Source: Pseudopithomyces maydicus
Lineage: Eukaryota; Ascomycota; Dothideomycetes; Pleosporales; Didymosphaeriaceae
Length of the DNA stretch: 64,000 nucleotides
NCBI GenBank assembly: GCA_026873275.1
Contig: JANTUC010000012.1
Location: 454,001-518,000 of the forward strand
Reading direction: 5' to 3'
Positions 57,638 through 64,000 of the stretch are shown one piece after another. A program made the position numbers and the translations under genes. Within the stretch, counting starts at the first letter, position 1, and the number at the start of each line of letters is the position of its first letter. The notes under the pieces were generated by a model. The model was not told the origin of the DNA. It saw only the letters and a program-made list of their open reading frames with translations, and ran no database searches.

Positions 57638-59914
57638 GGTGTGCAAGCTGTAGATGCAAGGATCCTCGGCAGTAGGGAAGGGTGATCAGAAAATGTACAG
57701 CAAGCCCGATTTGGTGAGCGCTGAATATATGCAAATTTGCAAGATGCTTTCATTCGTTTGCCAGCGTCTCACGACCGTGCCGGATGGTTCCAAGACTAAG
57801 GATCGCCTCGGTCGCGGCATTGCATGTCTAATTAGATTGGTGGAACAGACGAGTAGAACCTTTGCCGCGCTCCTGCGGTCTTTTGGCGCAGTGGCACTAT
57901 ATTCCCCTTCCTATTTCGTCTCTGAGCGCGCTGCGGTTGAGGAGACCAATTCGCTTCCGTGGTGAACGATCCAAGCTCAGTTCACGCAGAGGCCATAACC
58001 GAAAACGGGAGGAATAGTACGTGCAGCTGCCACGCAGCAGTTCATATGCCATGTGTATCAGCTCCTGGGGTCTTTTTGGGTAGCTTCGCCGTGATTGGGT
58101 ACCAAAGGGGGTAAAGTCCCATCCCGGTGTTCCCATGCCGATCCGATAGGCTGAAGCGGCCTCCGTGCTTGCATGCAGGTAATCTAATCCCTTGACCTCG
58201 TGTAGCCAGAGGGAATTGGGTGTCGCACGATCTAGGGCTCACATAATTTAAATCCATCAGCTCATCGGACATAGCTAAAGCGGCCCAATCTTGAAGGTGT
58301 TATGCCATACCTGAAATCCGCGTGCAGATCTTCATGAAACGCGTCACAACTGGCACGATAAAAAGCAAGATGCTGCAGCTACACTCGTTTATGTACAGTC
58401 TGAGACGATGGCGTACATGTGCTACAGGGCAAACAAAAAAACATAAGACCATCATGGTCAGCCCCAAGCCGGAGTTCAGCTTTCACGACCCGCATTTTCC
58501 ACAGAACCTGTGCTAAAATCCCTTCGTCTCACCAGTTTATCGAGTTATTCGCCCGTAAACACGGAGTCTCTCGCGGACCGAGGGCCGTCACTACTTCATA
58601 GGCCCTCATCTGTATGCTTCTCAAATTGGCGATCGGGCCGTAGCCGCGCACGTATTGCGGAACCCCAGTCCGAAAAGATTCCTTATGCCTGAAACGGCGT
58701 AGGAAAAATAGCATACAAGCCACCAAAATTCCACAGCCAATATCAAGCTCACTCAATGTCTCTTTTACCGTTGTCACCGGTAAATTCGGGGTTGTGGAGT
58801 CCTGAAGGGGTTGACGATGTGGCATAATCGTAAGGTTCCACTGTGCAGCTGGAACTCCGACCAGGAACACGAAATCAATAGCTCATTTTCTTGGGAGCTG
58901 AAATTCTTTCAAGTGCCGTACGATAGCTCGTAGGACAAGAATTAGGATCAAGTCCGATCCATTGCTGGTGGCGGACGCGGCGATGCTAAGAGCCTTGTTG
59001 CTCGTGCAATGACATTCCAATGTCTTAGGATCCCATATGTCGACTCATGGACCGGAAACGGATATTTTGATGCATTTCAAGATGAGCAAATACAATTTGT
59101 GTGGTCATAGCCGAAGACGAACGATCCGGAATCGTGTAATTCGGAAGTCATCGGGAGTGAAGATCGCAGTCTTGACGGCCGTAACGAAAACTCTTCATAT
59201 AATTTTTGCTATCCAAATTCACTATTACTTTGATGAGAAAATATCTCAATGGGTCCATATGTTGGAATAACTGACCTAGGGAAACGGGATCGTTCGGCAG
59301 TATAACATCATATTGATGCTCTGTTCCACCGTTCAGGTTAATCGCGATATAGCTGAAATTCCCATATCAAGCAGTAGCTTATAATTCTATGCATGAGGAA
59401 TGCAACTGTGGGACGTGCATGGCCGGTAGCGATGGTATATGCGCGGCGTGTGTCAGGTGGATCAAAAGCGGGCAGTAGGTTCGTTCAATATTATCTCCTG
59501 GGATCTATGTGGCGTATGTGCCATCATAGAGGACAGTTTTCCAGCTAAAAGACGGATGCTTACAGGCAGGTGGAGAAGAGAGTTATACATGAGTCGCAAT
59601 GTCTACATACGCCGCCGACGTGCATAATTAATCGCCCCACTTCTTAACCTACGTACTCTGCATGTAAATAGTAATAGTACCGAACGGTAACTGGAGCATT
59701 TCCGCAAGGGTGCCATCCGGTCGGTTTGTGTTTGTTGCAGGGGTTCCGCTTATGTACATGCAAGGAAGAGACACCAAACAAGACGGGCGTTCCGCGGGTT
59801 TCAGGGTGCCTGCCACCATCATCCTGCCACCGATGTATGTAGGTTCGCCACGAGGCTGAACGCGCGTCACTTTGCAAGTCCGATTGCGATTCCAAACAAC
59901 CCTCTATCTTTTCG
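57638..59914. promoter_or_regulatory. divergent promoter region between PKS and efflux pump
   Basis: 2.3 kb between divergent starts at 57637 and 59915. Short frames on the reverse strand at 57897-58272 and 58529-58870 (the latter with one hydrophobic segment) look like chance frames or decayed coding sequence; I recognise neither. The length leaves room for separate promoters, or for an undetected small gene. Confidence 0.45.
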
Positions 59915-61843
59915 ATGGACGCGCAACCATCGCCTAGCACGGAACGGGTGGGGTGGAGTCGGGAAGATCATCACGATGACATGTCGGAGGAGACTCGTCA
60001 GAAACACGACAAGGAGAACGGTAGCAGCAGCCGTGAAGTGCAGTACCTGACTGGGCTACAACTATATCTGTTCCTAGGCGCGTAAGACACCCTTGGGCTG
60101 ACTTCCATACGACGTGCATCTTTAGTAATGACGAAGCAGCATAACAATAGCACTTTTCCTCGCCAACCTTGAGATACCAATCGTCACAACCTCTCTGGTC
60201 GCTATTACCGATGACTTTCACGGGTTCGAACGTGGCTCTTGGGTCATATCTGCGTACTTGCTGGGTTTCGTGGGTAAGTGCAAGTTGCATCGTTTAGTCC
60301 AGTCCTGAATTAACTATGAATAGCGGTCATTATTATCATCTCCAAGCTGAGCGACATTTTTGGACAGAAGCCAGCATTCTTTACAGCTCTGATCACGTTT
60401 ACTGTCTTCTCAGGTGCATGTGGCGCCGCCCAGTCGCTAAATCAACTGTAAGCCCGCCATACCCAGTGCGTCATCTACACGCTCATTTAGTCACCAGAAT
60501 TATCTTCCGGGCTTTCCAAGGCCTAGGAGGAGGTGGATGCTTCGCGATATGCACTGTAATCTGCCTGGATCTCGTCCCTAAGAAGACCTATCCAACGTTG
60601 ATAACGTTCATTTCCTCTGTATATGCCATTTCCCTGATCATAGGTCCTATCCTCGGCGGCGCGATACCCATGCGTACAACATGGCGATGGATTTTCCTCC
60701 TGAATGTTCCTGCTGCAGCGCCTGCTATAGCTATCGTCGCCTTTGTTGTCCCACGCGGGTTTCCGTACCACAACAATCCCAAGAGCTTCAAGACACTTGT
60801 ATCCAAAGTGAATTTGAAAAGAGTCGACTTTTTGGGTAGTACGATACTTTTGCTTGCAACGCTTTCACTGGTCGCTGGAGTAGAAGAAGCCGGTCTGTCA
60901 CGTAGCTGGGACTCTGCTTTCGTCATCTCCATGCTGGTTGTTTCAGGGATATTGTGGATCGCATTTTTGCTGTGGGAGAGACACATAACGAAAAGTGATA
61001 GCCTTCCTGGCGCAGTCGAACCCGTTTTCCCCTGGCGATTTGTTCAAAACCGTGTCTGGATGGGAATGATTATGTAGGTTTGATCAACACTCGTAAGTAT
61101 GTTTCTCACAAGACACAGCAACGCTATTTTCCTTGGAGGCTGCTGGTTCTGTACCATTTTTCAGCTTCCACAGCGATATCAAGTGGTTCACGGAACATCG
61201 CCTCTTGGGGCTGGGATCCGGAGCATACCCTTCATCGCATCTGCACCCATATCGTCCGCTGTTTCGGCAGCACTTACGAAGAAAGGAGTCCCTCCTGTCT
61301 ACCTAGTCATCGGCGCGAGTGCCCTGGAAGTTATTGGCTTTAGCCTTCTAGGTACAATTCCGTCCTCTACAGCGATCACCGCAAGACAGTATGGCTACGA
61401 GATTATCGCCGGCTTTGGATGTGGCTCCAATATATCGCTCCTTGTGCTCTTAGTTCCGTTCTCAGTGCAACCCAAAGACACTTGTAAGTATTTTTAGGTC
61501 ACTGTTTGAGTAATCAGGCTGACGCTGAATTTTTGTAGCCGTTGCTATGGGTTCTGTGACGCAATTCCGCATGATGGGAGGAGCGGTGACTCTTGCCATC
61601 GTCAACACTGTGCGCAATGCGTTCTTGAAGTCCAGCCTGAAGGGCATCTTGAAGCCAGAACAGATCAATGCGCTTCTTGCGTTCTCACATACAGCAAGCA
61701 AATTGGATCCTGCGACGCAGCATGTCGTCGGCCAAAAGCTAGCGGAGGGATATAACTTGCAAACCAAGATTCTGGCTGGCATGGCAGGTGTGCAGCTTTT
61801 AGCTTCTTTTCTGATGTGGCAGAAGAAGCAAATCAAAGTATAA
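59915..61843 (+). CDS. MFS multidrug/toxin efflux transporter (14-helix DHA type)
   Basis: Six exons: 59915-60081, 60140-60273, 60324-60447, 60498-61073, 61119-61483, 61539-61843, giving 556 residues. The N-terminus is charged and cytosolic. Helix 1 reads FLGAITIALFLANLEIPIV, which fixes the acceptor at 60139 rather than at the nearer AG. Further signs are GSWVISAYLLGF, KLSDIFGQKP, FRAFQGLGGGG, GPILGGAIPMRTTWRWIF (motif C of antiporters) and FQLPQRYQ. The protein should export the cluster product or a related toxic compound across the plasma membrane by proton antiport. It is divergent from the PKS, and its stop lies only 23 bases from the stop of the convergent hydrolase gene. Confidence 0.9.
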
Positions 61844-61866
61844 ATATACGTGAAGATCGACCTGTC

Positions 61867-62736
61867 TTAGCATAAAAAGGTAGCTCGTTCTATCGTCTTT
61901 TGCACAGTCCGTACAGTAGCTCTCAATGCATCTGGCATTTTTATGCCCGGCACCTCGTGGCCTCCATCATGAATGAACACCTCCGCTCCATCCTTTGCAC
62001 AAAGATCAACCAGCCACGATCCAGGTCCTTGAACCTGAATGTCGTTCCGGCCCCAGATATGCGCTGTCGGGATTTGAATACGATGTTTGTCCAGCACAGG
62101 GTCGAGAAACCTTGAGAATTCTCCGCCCTGGGTCTCCGGAGCGCTGCACAAGAAGATGGCGCATTTAAATGGTGGAGTAACCAGCGTGTGCATAGAATCT
62201 GCTTTTCTCAGCTGCCGAATCATATACGATGCGACAAACCCTGCGGCCTGCGAGAATGCCATCACGCCATCGAACGACTCTGATTCTTCCATGTAGGCAT
62301 CGAACTCGTTCAAGGCATCGAGCGTATTCTGTGCATTTCCTTCATCTATCCAGGATAGGAAAGTGTCGTTTGTCTCCGGTGCAAGTATCTCCATGCCTGT
62401 AATCCCGACTCAGCACTAGAGCTATTGAGTCCACTCTGACGTGGGGAGTGTGATTGGTAGGGTGGGCGCGACATGCTTCATACCTGGTGCTGGCTCGCAT
62501 TCAAAACTCGCATCGAGAAACTCGTACGTGTGTTCCGGGCCGAGTTTGTGCCTCAAGGCAGCTGTGAATCGGGTTAGTGATCTGTCCTGGGAGGAACAAT
62601 CGACGCGTGTACTGGACCTGTTTGGATCTCGAAAATCTGCAGTCAAGTAGTCAGACAGGATTTGGTCATTGCCGAAATCCATCGAGAATCTCACCTGACT
62701 ATTAGTCCCTTTGCCATGTAAGCAGAGAAATCTCAT
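61867..62736 (-). CDS. FSH-type serine hydrolase (LovG-like), probable polyketide release
   Basis: Four exons on the reverse strand: 62695-62736, 62618-62636, 62484-62561 and 61867-62396, giving 222 residues. The second exon has only 19 bases, but the joined start MRFLCLHGKGTNSQIFEIQT and then AALRHKLG matches the family perfectly. The triad is Ser in MAFSQAAGF, Asp in WGRNDIQV and His in DGGHEVPG. The usual elbow GFSQG reads AFSQA here, with Ala after the nucleophile pair where Gly is common. Fungal FSH hydrolases such as LovG release polyketides from highly reducing PKSs without a release domain. The neighbouring PKS has exactly this lack, so the same role is inferred. It shares a 444-base promoter region with the P450. 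Confidence 0.88.
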
Positions 62737-63180
62737 TTTACCGAGAAGCAACGGTCGATCGGTGCAAGGACGGAACGAGCTGTGGATGCTGAAGAGTGCA
62801 AGATGGCCGGTTTCCCACCCTACACATGCACCAGCACAATGCTTGGGTGGGGCGGCTCTTGACGGGTTTCTCCCGACATGCAGGGATTGAGATTGTAGTG
62901 GGTTGCACCGTTACACGTAGGATTGGCCTGCTGCAAACCCCTGCATCGGTTACGGCGTGGTTCATCGGCGTCTGTGATGCATAGCCCCGCTCACGTACCC
63001 TGCCGCATGGCGTAGCATCTCAATCACCACATCCCCACACCAATGGACTGTCTGAGCATTGCCAGCGGTAGTTTCATCCAGAATAACTGGTGAAAACATC
63101 TGTCCTCCAATCAAGGTGATACCAGATTCAAGGGCGCTGCAAGACGACTGTTGATTTAGACATCTCGTGCGATACTGGAG
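62737..63180. promoter_or_regulatory. bidirectional promoter of hydrolase and P450
   Basis: 444 bases between divergent starts at 62736 and 63181. It contains a CGGTTACGG element near 62946-62954 that could be a site for a Zn2Cys6 factor, but no such regulator is in the window and a single short match is weak evidence. Confidence 0.45.
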
Positions 63181-64000
63181 ATGGGCAATTCAGCTGACAA
63201 TGTCACTTTGGAGGGGAGCTTATTCGGAATATTCTCGACCTTCCAATGGTTCCTTCTCTTTTGGCTGCTTTGGATCAGCACCGTCGTAATCAGAGCAAAC
63301 TCCAAAGCGAACAGACAGGCCAAATTGGGAGCACGCGCTCCCTCGGTGCCTTCCAGCCTACCGCTCGGTACGATATGCTTGCATAGATTGATTTTTCCCA
63401 AGTTCAAAGCCTCTAACATAAGGTTAAAATATAGGCTTCGGCGTGCTGTCGCAGTTGGTTCGAAATCTGCGTACCAACACAGTCCTTGAGTGGACGCAAA
63501 GCACTCTAAATGTCCCAGGGCGGACCGTGGAGCTCAATCTGCCCGGTGCAACGATGGTCATGACCGACAACGTGGAAAACATCCGCGCCATGATGTCTAC
63601 ACAGGTATTCCCAGTCGCCTTACTGTAGAAACTCAGCTAAGCAACCCTAGTTTACTGATTTCGGGAAAGGCGAGATTTACCGCAAAATTTGGAGCAGTCT
63701 GATGAGAAATTCTATTCTGACCACCGATGGCGAAGCCTGGCAGGCTAATCGGGACCACCTCGTTGCCCACGTAGCGAAAATTCGTCTCACTGACTACGCT
63801 GTCACGGAGAAACATACCCAAATACTGGTTCGAGTTCTTTTGGATGGACAGCCTCACGACACCCTTGATCTGCTGAATCGGTTCGCTATCGATGTCGTGT
63901 CTGATATTTTCTATGGGACCTCAACCGATACGCTTCTCAGCAACGACCAGAGTCTGCGCGATGCAATACAACAGCACAAGAATAGAAATACATGGAGGAA
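63181..64000 (+). CDS. cytochrome P450, CYP52-like, cut by the window edge
   Basis: Exons 63181-63367, 63435-63604 and 63651 to beyond 64000. Only the first 235 or so residues are visible. There is a strong N-terminal anchor (FQWFLLFWLLWISTVVI, residues 22-38) for the ER membrane. The region FTDFGKGEIYRKIWSSLM followed by ILTTDGEAWQANRDHLVAHV is the B to C helix pattern of CYP52-type and related fungal enzymes that hydroxylate fatty chains. The heme loop lies outside the window, so integrity cannot be judged. Its divergent promoter with the FSH hydrolase and the nearby PKS suggest it oxidises the polyketide chain. The P450 at 3.5-5.3 kb is clearly different. Confidence 0.85.

Noticed and set aside
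57897..58870. Reverse-strand frames between PKS and efflux pump
   Set aside because: They are short, in different frames and unrecognised. One has a hydrophobic stretch, but this is not enough to call a gene.
60140..60150. AG at 60149-60150 as acceptor of the second exon of the efflux pump
   Set aside because: It would put the exon out of frame; the AG at 60138-60139 gives a continuous membrane helix and correct phases throughout.

Overview
The window is nuclear DNA of a filamentous ascomycete. Genes are spaced 0.3 to 2 kb apart on both strands and carry short GT-AG introns of about 45 to 105 bases. The gene families are typically fungal: a highly reducing polyketide synthase (PKS), a hybrid histidine kinase, MFS sugar permeases, cytochrome P450s, an FSH-type hydrolase and DUF3602. 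The overall look suggests Dothideomycetes, probably Pleosporales, but that placement is an inference.

Layout. 0.9-17 kb: a secreted PQQ-type beta-propeller protein, a P450, a large unrecognised gene split by frameshifts, a Ty3/gypsy remnant, a zinc-ribbon-like protein and an eight-exon hybrid histidine kinase. 18.4-30 kb: a GC-rich, microsatellite-rich stretch with a hexose transporter, an M50-like membrane peptidase, a DUF3602 protein, a 2-oxoglutarate/Fe(II) oxygenase and two unknown proteins. 30.3-36.4 kb: a small catabolic group consisting of a quinate/sugar-type permease, a short-chain dehydrogenase, a 3-dehydroshikimate dehydratase-like TIM barrel and an FMN alpha-hydroxy-acid oxidase. 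37-48.5 kb: an esterase, a Baeyer-Villiger monooxygenase, two disordered proteins and a secreted Thr-rich mucin-like protein. 49.3-64 kb: a biosynthetic cluster with a nine-exon PKS (KS-AT-DH-MT-ER-KR-ACP, no release domain), a divergent MFS efflux pump, a convergent FSH/LovG-like hydrolase and a divergent P450 that runs off the right edge.

How the genes work together. In the right-hand cluster the PKS would build a reduced, C-methylated chain, the FSH hydrolase would release it, the P450 would oxidise it and the MFS pump would export it. The product cannot be told from sequence. In the 30-36 kb group a hydroaromatic or hydroxy acid would be imported, oxidised and dehydrated.

The main technical observation is that at least six genes between 6.1 and 44.4 kb regain conserved reading frames only if one base is added at defined points, most of them G or C runs. 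About 14 such single-base losses were found and no gains. This looks like systematic homopolymer under-calling in the assembly rather than gene decay. Predicted proteins from those genes should be treated as broken by sequence errors until checked.
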